Part shown: piece by piece, positions 8,418-16,443 of the stretch | Numbering within the stretch: position 1 is the first letter of the stretch | How the letters are laid out: the number at the start of each line of letters is the position of its first letter | Assembly: GCA_020637235.1 (NCBI GenBank) | Contig: JACJWG010000002.1 | Coordinates: 310,001 to 374,000 of the forward strand | Reading direction: 5' to 3' | DNA: 64,000 nucleotides | From: Acidimicrobiaceae bacterium | Lineage (GTDB): Bacteria; Actinomycetota; Acidimicrobiia; Acidimicrobiales; Ilumatobacteraceae | The notes under the pieces: model-generated | The model's database searches: none | The model's input: the letters and a program-made list of their open reading frames with translations, nothing else | Told to the model about the DNA's origin: nothing | Translations under genes and position numbers: made by a program

Positions 8418-9308
8418 GTGTCCGAGCGTCCGACGAGCATGACATTCCTGCTCGTTCCCCGTCGCCACCGGACCCGATCGCGAGCGGCTGCGGGCGTGGC
8501 GCTCGCGGCCGTGCTGGCCGTCGGCGCCGCGGCGTGCGGCGACGACGCCGACGATCCGCTCGCGACCGAGCCCACCGCCACTCCCACCGACCCGGAAGAC
8601 ACCGTGCCCGACACCACACCCGATGTGCTCCCGCTCGACGGCCGCACGTTCCTGTCCACCGCCACCTCCGGCTTCGACCTCGTCGCGGGCACCACGGTGC
8701 GCATCCAGTTCGTCGACGGTCGCTTCTCGGCCAGCGCTGGCTGCAACATCCTCGGCGCCACGTACATCGTGGACGGCCGCGAGCTCCGCGTCGACGGCGG
8801 CATCGAGATGACCGAGATGGGCTGCGAGGAGCCGCTGATGGCACAGGACTCGCGGCTCGTCGATCTGCTCGGATCGTCACCGACGATCACGCTCGACGGT
8901 GATGCCCTGACGATCGCGTCGACATTGGCCTCGATCACCTTCCTCGATCGAGAGGTCGCCGATCCCGACCGTCCGCTCGAGGGCACGCTGTGGACGTTGA
9001 CGTCGGTCGTCGACGGCGAGTCGGCATCGAGCCTGCCGACCGATGCCGTGTCGACGATCCAGTTGGTCGACGGTCGCCTGCTCGTCGCCACCGGCTGCAA
9101 CACCGGGTCGGCGTCGGCCGTGGTGGCGGGCGACACGCTCGTGCTCGGACCGCTGGCGCTCACGAAGATGGCCTGCGACGACGCCCGCATGCAGCTCGAG
9201 GCGGCGGTGGTCGCCGTGCTCGACGGCACGGTCGGCGTCGCGATCGAGGCCGGCACGCTCACCCTCACGAGTGGGGATCGGGGGCTCGCGTACACCGCGA
9301 CGCCGTGA
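8418..9308 (+). CDS. Secreted lipoprotein with two META (DUF306/HslJ-like) domains
   Basis: The N-terminus is basic (RRHRTRSR), followed by a hydrophobic stretch and the lipobox-like VGAAACGDD, so export and lipidation at that Cys are likely. A Thr/Pro/Asp-rich linker leads to two repeats of about 110 residues. Each has the META pattern: F(V/L)DGR, a GCN segment (SAGCN; ATGCN) and a TEMGCEE/TKMACDD segment. The paired cysteines probably form disulfides. HslJ-type META domains are linked to stress or antibiotic tolerance, but no specific role can be assigned. The start is unsure: GTG 8418 or ATG 8439. The gene is divergent from the SDR operon, with only 57 bp between. Confidence 0.75.
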   Translation: MSERPTSMTFLLVPRRHRTRSRAAAGVALAAVLAVGAAACGDDADDPLATEPTATPTDPEDTVPDTTPDVLPLDGRTFLSTATSGFDLVAGTTVRIQFVDGRFSASAGCNILGATYIVDGRELRVDGGIEMTEMGCEEPLMAQDSRLVDLLGSSPTITLDGDALTIASTLASITFLDREVADPDRPLEGTLWTLTSVVDGESASSLPTDAVSTIQLVDGRLLVATGCNTGSASAVVAGDTLVLGPLALTKMACDDARMQLEAAVVAVLDGTVGVAIEAGTLTLTSGDRGLAYTATP

Positions 9309-9346
9309 CCGCGCCGGCAGCGGTCGGTCGTGCGTAGGCTGACGCG

Positions 9347-10033
9347 ATGGCGAACCCCCGCGCCGGCACGGCCGGCGTCGCCGCTGGAGTGGTGGCGCCC
9401 GACCACGACGCTGCGGACATCGAGACGACCGACGCGACCGACGACCTCATCCGCGAGGACGGCCGGCACGCCCGCCGCGATCGCAACCGCTACGCCGTCG
9501 TCGACGCCTACCTGCAGCTCGTCCGCGAGGGCAACGCGAAGCCGAGTGTCGCCGAGGTGGCCGAGCGGTCGGGGGTGTCGCACCGCTCCGTCTTCCGGTA
9601 CTTCGCCGACAAGGACGAACTGGCACGCACCTCGATCGAACGCCAACTCGAGTTCGCCCGCCCGCTCGTGGCGATCGCCGTCGCGTCCGACGCCCCACTG
9701 GCCACGCGGATCGACCAGCTCGTCGCGCGACGGCTGGCCCTGTTCGAGGCGATCGGTCCGGTGGCGAGACTCTCCCGATCGCTCGCCGCCGGGCAGCCGA
9801 TCATCGAAGCCGAGCTCACGAGCACCCGCGCCTTCCTGCGCCATCAGCTGCACCACCTGTTCCGCGCCGAGCTCGACGCATGCCCACCCCGCGACCGCGA
9901 GCACCTGCGCGCCGCGCTCGACGTGTTCGCCAGCTTCGAGGTCGCCGATCTGCTGCGCACCGACCACGGCCGCACGCTCGACGACACCGCGGCCACCTGG
10001 CGGTGGACGCTGCACCGGTTGCTCGCCCCCTGA
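9347..10033 (+). CDS. TetR/AcrR family transcriptional regulator
   Basis: After an acidic N-terminal extension of ~45 residues, the helix-turn-helix reads AKPSVAEVAERSGVSHRSVFRYFADKDEL, the typical TetR DNA-binding segment. The ligand-binding domain is helical and not diagnostic. A TAGGCT hexamer at 9335 puts the start 12 nt downstream (leaderless). A 7-bp-arm palindrome lies immediately downstream, over the promoter of the next gene. This suggests that the protein controls the 10085-14518 cluster, which carries a haloalkane dehalogenase and a sulfatase. Confidence 0.85.
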   Translation: MANPRAGTAGVAAGVVAPDHDAADIETTDATDDLIREDGRHARRDRNRYAVVDAYLQLVREGNAKPSVAEVAERSGVSHRSVFRYFADKDELARTSIERQLEFARPLVAIAVASDAPLATRIDQLVARRLALFEAIGPVARLSRSLAAGQPIIEAELTSTRAFLRHQLHHLFRAELDACPPRDREHLRAALDVFASFEVADLLRTDHGRTLDDTAATWRWTLHRLLAP

Positions 10034-10049
10034 ACGCATCGCTCGACTC

Positions 10050-10078
10050 TTGTCACATCGAGTGACAATTGATACGGT
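10050..10078 (+). promoter_or_regulatory. Promoter with palindromic operator, probable TetR target
   Basis: The perfect palindrome TTGTCAC-ATCGA-GTGACAA (10050-10068) covers the -35 TTGTCA. A -10 TACGGT follows 17 bp later (10073-10078), and the next ATG is 12 nt from its first base. A regulator bound here would block RNA polymerase; the TetR gene just upstream is the obvious candidate. Confidence 0.7.
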
Positions 10079-10084
10079 GCCGTC

Positions 10085-10759
10085 ATGGCACCCCGATACG
10101 GCACGATCGATTTCGAGTACGCCGGCCACCTGGCGAACTGCCCGCCAGCGGAGGACGGCCCGGTGCTGATGGTGAACTACATGAAGTACCGGGAACGTGC
10201 GTCGTACCGCGACGGCAGCGACGGTGGCCGCAGCGGCAAGGAGGCCGACGACGAGTACGCCCCGACCGAGGTGCTCGCCGACATCGGTGCCGTCGTGGCC
10301 TTCTTCGGCGACGTGGTCGACGACGCCGCCTCGACCGGGTGGGACCGCATCGGCATCGTGCAGTACGCCACCCGGCGCTCGTTCATCGAAATGCAGTCGC
10401 GCCAGGACTTCCGCGAGAAGCACCGCCACAAAGAAGCGGGCATGGACCACACGATCGTGTTCGGCGTGCCGCCGCACCTCGTGACGGGATCCGCACCGGG
10501 CCGCACCTCGCGCGTCGTGTTCGATCTCGTCCGCGCCGACACACCCACTGCGTCGCCCGCGACCGGGCAGGTCGCCGGGCCGGTGGAGGGCACGATCATG
10601 GGCGACGGCCGGGTGTGGACCGAGCTCCGCGTCACCTGGCTCGGCGCCGACGACCCGCTCCCGGCCCTCGACGACGTCGCCGACCGCGAGCGGGTGGTGG
10701 TGACCCCGTCGATCGACCGCCTCGCCACCCTCGTCGCGACGGCGCAGCAAGGAGTCTGA
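10085..10759 (+). CDS. DUF1330/EthD-like dimeric alpha-beta barrel protein
   Basis: The 224-aa protein begins GPVLMVNYMKYRE. A central segment, IGIVQYATRRSFIEMQSRQDFREKHRHKEAGMDHTIVF, resembles DUF1330 and EthD-type ferredoxin-like folds, in which a short strand is followed by a helix with conserved aromatic and His residues. No signal peptide or metal motif is clear. It is the first gene after the palindromic promoter and its stop lies one base before the MBL gene, so it shares their regulation. Proteins of this fold sometimes bind or degrade small aromatic compounds. The function here is unknown. Confidence 0.6.
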   Translation: MAPRYGTIDFEYAGHLANCPPAEDGPVLMVNYMKYRERASYRDGSDGGRSGKEADDEYAPTEVLADIGAVVAFFGDVVDDAASTGWDRIGIVQYATRRSFIEMQSRQDFREKHRHKEAGMDHTIVFGVPPHLVTGSAPGRTSRVVFDLVRADTPTASPATGQVAGPVEGTIMGDGRVWTELRVTWLGADDPLPALDDVADRERVVVTPSIDRLATLVATAQQGV

Positions 10760-10760
10760 C

Positions 10761-11582
10761 GTGAAGGTCACGCTGCTCGGCACCGGCAGTCCGATCCCCG
10801 ACCCGCGTCGCGCCGGACCATCGCAACTCGTCACCGCCGACGGCCTCACGGTGCTCGTCGACTGCGGCCGCGGGGTGTTGATGCGCCTGGTCGCCGCCGG
10901 CGTACTGCCCCCGATGCTCGACGGGCTGCTGCTCACGCACCTGCACAGCGACCACATCACCGACCTCGGCGACGTCATCACCACACGGTGGGTGATGAGC
11001 CCCGTCGCACGCCCGCTCACCATCTGGGGACCGCCCGGCACGCAGGAGGTGGTCGACGGCACCCTCGCGTCGCTGCGGCCCGACGTGCGCTACCGCATCG
11101 ACCACCACGCCGACCTCACCGACGGTCCGGCGGTCACGGTCGTCGAGGTGTCGCCCGGCGACACCTTCTCCGTGGGCAGCGCCACGGTCCGCGTCGGTGC
11201 CACCGATCACCGCCCCGTCGAACCGACCGTCGCCTTCCGCCTCGAGGTGGGCGACACCTCGGTGGTGATGGGCGGCGACGGCGTGCCGTGCGCCGGCCTG
11301 GACGAGCTGTGCCTCGGTGCCAGTGCTTATGTGCAGACCGTCATCCGCGACGACCTCGTGAAGCTCGTGCCGATGCAGCGGCTGCAGGACATCCTCGACT
11401 ACCACTCCACCGTCGCCCAGGCTGCGCAGACCGCGGCGCGCGCCGGTGTCGGCACGCTCGTGCTCACGCACTACGTGCCGAGCATGCAGCCCGGCCAGGA
11501 GGACGACTGGCGGGCGCTCGCCGCAGCGCACTTCGACGGCCCGATCGTGCTCGGCGACGACCTCACGTCGGTCGAGCTCTGA
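10761..11582 (+). CDS. MBL-fold metallo-hydrolase, RNase Z/arylsulfatase-like
   Basis: The 273-aa protein opens with VTLLGTGSPIPDPRRAG, typical of the RNase Z-like metallo-beta-lactamase group. The zinc motif THLHSDHITD starts near His60. A later GATDHRP and a C-terminal LTHYVPS supply further histidines. The long exosite helix of true tRNA RNase Z is not evident, so a small-molecule hydrolase (aryl sulfatase or lactonase type) is more likely. The GTG start is well supported by AAGGAG about 8 nt upstream. It sits between the DUF1330-like protein and a haloalkane dehalogenase in one operon and may act on their product. Confidence 0.78.
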   Translation: MKVTLLGTGSPIPDPRRAGPSQLVTADGLTVLVDCGRGVLMRLVAAGVLPPMLDGLLLTHLHSDHITDLGDVITTRWVMSPVARPLTIWGPPGTQEVVDGTLASLRPDVRYRIDHHADLTDGPAVTVVEVSPGDTFSVGSATVRVGATDHRPVEPTVAFRLEVGDTSVVMGGDGVPCAGLDELCLGASAYVQTVIRDDLVKLVPMQRLQDILDYHSTVAQAAQTAARAGVGTLVLTHYVPSMQPGQEDDWRALAAAHFDGPIVLGDDLTSVEL

Positions 11583-11627
11583 CGTCCTCTCGCTCCAGCC
11601 ACTCGACCTCACCACAGGAGACCGACC

Positions 11628-12551
11628 GTGCAGATCCTCCGCACCCCCGACGACCGCTTCGCCGACCTGCCCGACTTCGCCTTCGAGCCCCACTACGCGG
11701 AGATCGCCGCGATCCCGGGTGACGCCGACTCGGGCACCCTGCGCGTGCACTACCTCGACGAGGGACCGCGCGATGCGGCGCCGGTGTTGCTGATGCACGG
11801 CGAGCCGTCGTGGTCGTTCCTCTACCGGCACATGATCCCGACCCTCGTCGCCGCCGGCCACCGCGTGGTCGCACCGGATCTGGTGGGGTTCGGGCGCAGC
11901 GACAAGCCGGCGGCCACCGACGACTACACCTACGCGCGCCACGTCGCCTGGATGAGCGAGCTGCTCTTCGGCCACCTCGATCTCGGCGGCATCACGTTCT
12001 TCGGTCAGGACTGGGGCGGCCTCGTGGGGCTGCGTCTCGTGGCCGCCGCGCCCGAGCGGTTCGACCGGGTCGTGGTGGGCAACACCGGGCTGCCGGTCGG
12101 CGACGGCAAGCTCAGCGAGGCATTCCTGAACTGGCAACGCTTCAGTCGTGAGTCGCCGGTGTTCCCGATCGGCAACATCGTGAACGGCGGGTGCGCCGGC
12201 GACCTCCCACCGGAGGTGATCGCTGCGTACGACGCCCCGTTCCCCGACGACACCTTCAAGGCCGGAGCGAGGATCTTCCCGTCGCTCGTGCCGAGCATGC
12301 CCGACGACCCGGCCAGCGCCGACAACGCCGCGGCGTGGGAGGTGTTCGCCCATTGGGAGAAGCCGTGGCTGTGCGCATTCAGCGACGGCGACCCCGTCAC
12401 CAAGGGCGGCGACGGCATCTTCCTCCGCACCGTGCCGGGCACGCAGGGCCAACCGCACACCACCATCGAGGGCGGCGGCCACTTCCTGCAGGAGGACAAG
12501 GGCCCCGAGCTCGCACAGGTGATCGTCGAGTTCATCGACCGGACGCGCTGA
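11628..12551 (+). CDS. Haloalkane dehalogenase, subfamily I type (DhlA/DmbB-like)
   Basis: This is an alpha/beta-hydrolase of 307 aa. The oxyanion motif HGEPSW is at about 57-62. The nucleophile elbow FGQDWGG gives Asp128 followed by Trp129, a halide-binding residue. A cap-domain Trp near 169 (FLNWQRF) matches the second halide-stabilising Trp of subfamily I. The acid aspartate lies in FSDGDPV and the histidine in GGGHFLQED. Such enzymes hydrolyse carbon-halogen bonds to alcohol plus halide. The N-terminal MQILRTPDDRF resembles mycobacterial DmbB as recalled. The GTG start has AGGAG upstream. Epoxide hydrolases also use Asp nucleophiles, but the Trp pair favours a dehalogenase. With the halohydrin-dehalogenase-like SDR 4 kb away, an organohalide role is plausible. 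Confidence 0.85.
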   Translation: MQILRTPDDRFADLPDFAFEPHYAEIAAIPGDADSGTLRVHYLDEGPRDAAPVLLMHGEPSWSFLYRHMIPTLVAAGHRVVAPDLVGFGRSDKPAATDDYTYARHVAWMSELLFGHLDLGGITFFGQDWGGLVGLRLVAAAPERFDRVVVGNTGLPVGDGKLSEAFLNWQRFSRESPVFPIGNIVNGGCAGDLPPEVIAAYDAPFPDDTFKAGARIFPSLVPSMPDDPASADNAAAWEVFAHWEKPWLCAFSDGDPVTKGGDGIFLRTVPGTQGQPHTTIEGGGHFLQEDKGPELAQVIVEFIDRTR

Positions 12552-12590
12552 GCACCGGCACCCGCTGCACGATCGGTCAGACTCACGACC

Positions 12591-12980
12591 ATGTACGGCT
12601 CGATCCGTCACCACATCCGCATCCGGCGCAGCGCAGACGACGTGTGGGCGCTCGTCGGCGATCCCGCCCGGCTGCACACCTGGTTCCCCGGCATCGTCGA
12701 CTGCACCGTCGACGGCACGACGCGCGTGATCACCACCGGTGTCGGGCTCCCGATGCCCGAGCGGATCGTCATGAACGACGGCTCGCAACGCAGGTTCCAG
12801 TACGAGATCACCGCGCCGATGTTCCGCACCCACCGCGGCACGATCGACGTGATCGAGCTCGATCCGGACGAGTGCCTCGTCGTGTATTCCACCGACTGCG
12901 AGCCGCGTGCGATGGCGCTCGTCATCGGTGGCGGTACGGCGGGTGCGCTCGACGAGCTGAAGCGACAGATGGAGGCCTGA
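12591..12980 (+). CDS. SRPBCC (START/polyketide cyclase-like) family protein
   Basis: The 129-aa protein has the SRPBCC entry pattern HIRIRRSADDVWALVGDPARLHTWFPGIVDCTVDG, then alternating strands and a C-terminal helix (AGALDELKRQMEA). The fold makes a deep ligand pocket; no catalytic residues can be named. A CAGACT hexamer at 12578 places a possible leaderless start exactly here, so it may have its own promoter as well as read-through from the dehalogenase. It lies 2 bp before the sulfatase. Confidence 0.75.
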   Translation: MYGSIRHHIRIRRSADDVWALVGDPARLHTWFPGIVDCTVDGTTRVITTGVGLPMPERIVMNDGSQRRFQYEITAPMFRTHRGTIDVIELDPDECLVVYSTDCEPRAMALVIGGGTAGALDELKRQMEA

Positions 12981-12982
12981 CG

Positions 12983-14518
12983 ATGGGACGCAAGATCCTG
13001 TTCATCACCACCGACCAGCAGCGGTACGACACCCTCGGCTGCAACGGTGGCACGATCGCCCGCACGCCCGTGGTGGACGCCCTCGCCGCCGAGGGTGTGC
13101 GCTACGACCGAGCGCATCCCCAGAGCGTGGTGTGCATGCCGTCGCGCAGCACGATGCTCACCGGCCAGCACGTCAGCACCCACGGCGTCTGGATGAACGG
13201 CGTCCCGCTCCCCGAGGACGCCCCGTCGGTCGCCGAGGTGTTGCACGACGCCGGTTACCGCACGGCGATCATCGGCAAGCCGCACTTCGAGCCGTTCCTC
13301 GACCCGTTCGCCCGCTTCGCCGAGAACGGCTTCGCTCGCAACGGCACCTTCGGACCCCACCGCGGGTTCGAGCACTTCGAGTCGGCCACCCATGGCGCCG
13401 CGGGCCCGCTGCACTACGCCCGCTGGCTGGCGAGCACGCATCCCGAGGCGGTCGGGATGTTCTACCCGGTGCTCGACGGGCTGCTCGAGGTGAACGCGAT
13501 GGGCGGCGGCGACACCGGCGCACCGCAGGCGTGGCGCAACGAGATCCCGCGCGAGTGGTACCACACCGACTGGGTGGCCGATCGCACGATCGCCTGGCTC
13601 GACTCGCTGCCGGCCGGCGACGACTGGTTCTGCTGGATGAGCTTCCCCGACCCGCATCACCCGTGGGATCCGCCCGCGAGCGAGATCGGCCGCATCGACT
13701 GGCACGACGTGCCGCTGCCCGCGGGCTACATCGACGACGCCACCGAACGCGAGCGTGTGCTCGACGGCAAACCGCGCCACTACCGCGCCTGGTACGAGGG
13801 CACGCTCGTCAGCAACTACGAGGCGCCGCTCGCTTGGGCACCGAAGACGATGACAGCCGATCAGGTGCGCGAGATCACCGCGCTCAACGCGGTGGAGGTC
13901 GAGTTGATCGACGAGGCGATCGGCCGCGTGCTCGCCGCGATCCGCGCCCGCGGGTGGGACGACGACGTCGACATCGTGTTCACCACCGACCACGGCGAAC
14001 TCGGCGGCGACTTCGGGCTGATGTTCAAGGGCCCGTACCACGTGGACGGGCTGATGCGCCTGCCGCTGATCTGGCGGCCGGCACCGTCGTCGGGCATCGC
14101 CCCGGCAGCGGTCGGCCGACCCGTCGGCCACCTCGACCTCGCACCCACGTTCTGTGCGATCGCCGGGCTCCCGGTGCCCGAGTGGATGGAGGGGACGCCG
14201 CTGCCGGTGGACGACGCCGATGCCGACGCCCGCGGCTTCGAGCGCGTGCTCACCGAGTGGGACAGCGACCTGTTCGGCGTGGACGTGCATCTGCGCACCA
14301 TCACCCGCGACGGCTGGGTGTGCACCACGTACCTGCCGGGCCACAGCCACGACGGCACCGAGGGTGAGCTGTACGACCTGGCGAACGATCCGCTGCAGCG
14401 CGAGAACCGCTGGGACGACCCGTCGCTCACCGCCTTGCGCAGCGACCTCCTCGCCGACCTGTGGGACCACCAGCCCCCGATGCGGTCGCCGCTGCCCAAG
14501 GTGCACGCCCCCGTCTGA
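12983..14518 (+). CDS. Type I sulfatase, 511 aa
   Basis: This is a formylglycine-type sulfatase of the shorter class. FITTDQQRYDTLGCNG holds N-terminal metal ligands, and VVCMPSRSTMLTGQ holds the C-x-P-S-R signature with Cys at about residue 51. IGKPHF, DPHHPWDPP and FTTDHGELGGDFGLMFKGPYH complete the active site. The tail with GELYDLANDPLQRENRWDD is the usual sulfatase C-terminal motif. No signal peptide is seen, so a cytoplasmic substrate is likely. The start at 12983 has GGAGG upstream, overlapping the end of the SRPBCC gene. Its relation to the 758-aa sulfatase is distant. Choline-sulfatase or phosphonate monoesterase activity would be alternatives. Confidence 0.85.
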   Translation: MGRKILFITTDQQRYDTLGCNGGTIARTPVVDALAAEGVRYDRAHPQSVVCMPSRSTMLTGQHVSTHGVWMNGVPLPEDAPSVAEVLHDAGYRTAIIGKPHFEPFLDPFARFAENGFARNGTFGPHRGFEHFESATHGAAGPLHYARWLASTHPEAVGMFYPVLDGLLEVNAMGGGDTGAPQAWRNEIPREWYHTDWVADRTIAWLDSLPAGDDWFCWMSFPDPHHPWDPPASEIGRIDWHDVPLPAGYIDDATERERVLDGKPRHYRAWYEGTLVSNYEAPLAWAPKTMTADQVREITALNAVEVELIDEAIGRVLAAIRARGWDDDVDIVFTTDHGELGGDFGLMFKGPYHVDGLMRLPLIWRPAPSSGIAPAAVGRPVGHLDLAPTFCAIAGLPVPEWMEGTPLPVDDADADARGFERVLTEWDSDLFGVDVHLRTITRDGWVCTTYLPGHSHDGTEGELYDLANDPLQRENRWDDPSLTALRSDLLADLWDHQPPMRSPLPKVHAPV

Positions 14519-14524
14519 CCCCGC

Positions 14525-14619
14525 TTCGTGAGCGAGATGCGCACCGGCTGCGCATCCGGCTCACGAAGTGACCGGACTCGTGAGCGAGATGCGCACCGGC
14601 TGCGCATCCGGCTCACGAA
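14525..14619. repeat. Second tandem pair of the dispersed palindromic repeat, inverted relative to 927-1021
   Basis: Units lie at 14525-14567 and about 14578-14619. Their core from GTGAGC to GCTCAC is the exact reverse complement of the unit at 930-966. The pair lies between the sulfatase stop and the SulP promoter. Position after a stop codon suggests a hairpin terminator or REP-like function. Confidence 0.8.
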
Positions 14620-14651
14620 GACGGCTCGGGGGTGCGGGTACGGTCGGATCC

Positions 14652-16442
14652 GTGAGCACGACCGGGCACCACGAGACGCATCTCGCCGAGCCCGAGTCCG
14701 GCTGGACGCGATTCGTGCCGATCGTCGGCCAGCTCCGTTCGTACGAGCCGCGCTGGCTCGGACGCGACGCCGTCGCCGGCGTGGTGCTGGTGACGTTGCT
14801 CGTCCCCGCCGGGATGGCGTATGCGCAGGCCTCGGGCCTGCCCCCGATCACCGGGCTGTACGCGACGATCGTGCCACTGCTGGTGTACGCGGTCGTCGGC
14901 CCGTCACGCATCCTGGTGATGGGACCCGACTCGGCGCTCGCGCCGCTCATCCTGGCCGCGTTGGTGCCACTCGCCGCCGACGACCCCGCCGAGACGATCG
15001 CGATCGCCGGCACGCTGTCGATCGTGGTCGGCCTGATCGGCGTGCTGGCGGGCGTCGCCCGTTTCGGCTTCCTCGCCGAACTGCTCTCGGCTCCGGTGCG
15101 CGACGGATACCTGAACGGCATCGCGCTCACGATCGTCGTCACGCAGCTGCCGAAGGCGTTCGGGTTCTCCGTCGACGCCGACGGTGTGCTCGCCACCGCT
15201 GGCGCGTTCGTTCGGGGCGTCCTCGACGGCGACACGAACGGGTGGGCCCTCGGCATCGCGGCAGGGGGCCTCGCGGTCATCCTCGGGATCGGCCGCGTCA
15301 CGAAGGTGGTGCCGGGCGTGCTCGTCGCGGTGATCGGCGCGATCGTGGTGACCGTCGCCCTCGATCTCGAGGGTCGCGGGCTCCGCCTCGTCGGTGACCT
15401 GCCCTCCGGGCTCCCCGCGCCGAGGATGCCCGATCTGGACGGCGACACGATCGCGTCGCTGTTCGGCGCAGCACTCGGCATCTCGTTCGTCGCGTTCGCC
15501 GACACGAGCGTGCTCGCACGCGTGTTCGCGCTGCGCAGCGGCTCGCCCGTCGACTCGAACCAGGAACTCGTCGCGCTGGGCCTCGTCAACGTCACCTCCG
15601 GGTTCTTCCAGGGCTTCCCCGTGAGCGGGAGCTCGTCGCGCACGCCGGTGGCCGAGGCGGCCGGTGCACGCACACAGCTCACCGGCGTGTTCGCGGCACT
15701 GGTGCTCTGTGTGCTGCTGGTGGTCGGGTCGAGCACCTTCCGCAACCTGCCCCAGGCCACGCTCGCCGCCGTCGTGATGGCAGCAGCGATCCGATTGTTC
15801 GAGCTGCGCGGCGTCGTCCGCCTGGCCCGCATCCGACGAAGCGAGTTCTGGCTGTCGATGGCGGCGTTCGTCGGGGTGTCGCTGCTCGGGCCCGTCGTCG
15901 GCGTGGTGGCTGCGATCGCACTGTCGGTGCTCAATTTCATGCGCAAGGCGTGGATGCCGCACACCACCGAGCTCGTGCGCGTCGACGGGCTGAAGGGATA
16001 CCACGACGCCGACCGCCACCCCGAGGGCAGGCGGGTGCCCGGCCTGATGCTCTACCGATTCGACGCACCGCTGTTCTTCGCCAACGCCCGCTTCTTCGTG
16101 GAGGACATCGTCGGGCGCGTCGACTCGGCAGCTCGCGCGGGTCGTCCGGTCGACGTGGTGGTGGTGACCGCCGAGCCGATCACCGACATCGACACCACCG
16201 CAGCCGACGCGCTCGACGAGCTGCTCGACGACCTGGCCGTGCGCGACGTGTCGCTGCGTTTCGCCGAGTTGAAGGGAGTGGTCCGCGAGCGGATGGAGGC
16301 CTCCGGTCTCGTCGACGACATCGGTCGGCGTTACTTCGCACGGACCACCGGCGAAGCCGTGCGCACCTGGGTGGAGGAGAGCGGCGTGAGCTGGACCGAT
16401 TGGGAGGAACGCGCGGTCGGGTCGGACGAAGAACGCCCCTAG
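14652..16442 (+). CDS. SulP family anion transporter with STAS domain
   Basis: The 596-aa membrane protein opens with the SulP pattern SYEPRWLGRDAVAGVVLVTLLVPAGMAYAQASGLPPITGLYAT. About 10-12 hydrophobic segments follow, with FFQGFPVSGSSSRTPVAEAAGA. A C-terminal cytoplasmic STAS domain starts near RVPGLMLYRFDAPLFFANARFF. Sulfate or another anion (bicarbonate, dicarboxylate) is the expected substrate; the preceding sulfatase makes sulfate plausible. The GTG at 14652 is chosen because TACGGT at 14639 lies 13 nt before it and the protein upstream of it would be palindromic-repeat sequence. Confidence 0.9.
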   Translation: MSTTGHHETHLAEPESGWTRFVPIVGQLRSYEPRWLGRDAVAGVVLVTLLVPAGMAYAQASGLPPITGLYATIVPLLVYAVVGPSRILVMGPDSALAPLILAALVPLAADDPAETIAIAGTLSIVVGLIGVLAGVARFGFLAELLSAPVRDGYLNGIALTIVVTQLPKAFGFSVDADGVLATAGAFVRGVLDGDTNGWALGIAAGGLAVILGIGRVTKVVPGVLVAVIGAIVVTVALDLEGRGLRLVGDLPSGLPAPRMPDLDGDTIASLFGAALGISFVAFADTSVLARVFALRSGSPVDSNQELVALGLVNVTSGFFQGFPVSGSSSRTPVAEAAGARTQLTGVFAALVLCVLLVVGSSTFRNLPQATLAAVVMAAAIRLFELRGVVRLARIRRSEFWLSMAAFVGVSLLGPVVGVVAAIALSVLNFMRKAWMPHTTELVRVDGLKGYHDADRHPEGRRVPGLMLYRFDAPLFFANARFFVEDIVGRVDSAARAGRPVDVVVVTAEPITDIDTTAADALDELLDDLAVRDVSLRFAELKGVVRERMEASGLVDDIGRRYFARTTGEAVRTWVEESGVSWTDWEERAVGSDEERP

Positions 16443-16443
16443 G

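Noticed and set aside
12191..12982. Upstream in-frame extension of the sulfatase at 12983
   Set aside because: The extension overlaps the dehalogenase and SRPBCC genes; GGAGG plus ATG 12983 and the sulfatase N-terminal motif fix the start.
14568..14651. In-frame extension of SulP from 14568
   Set aside because: It would translate the palindromic repeat; TACGGT at 14639 fixes the start at 14652.
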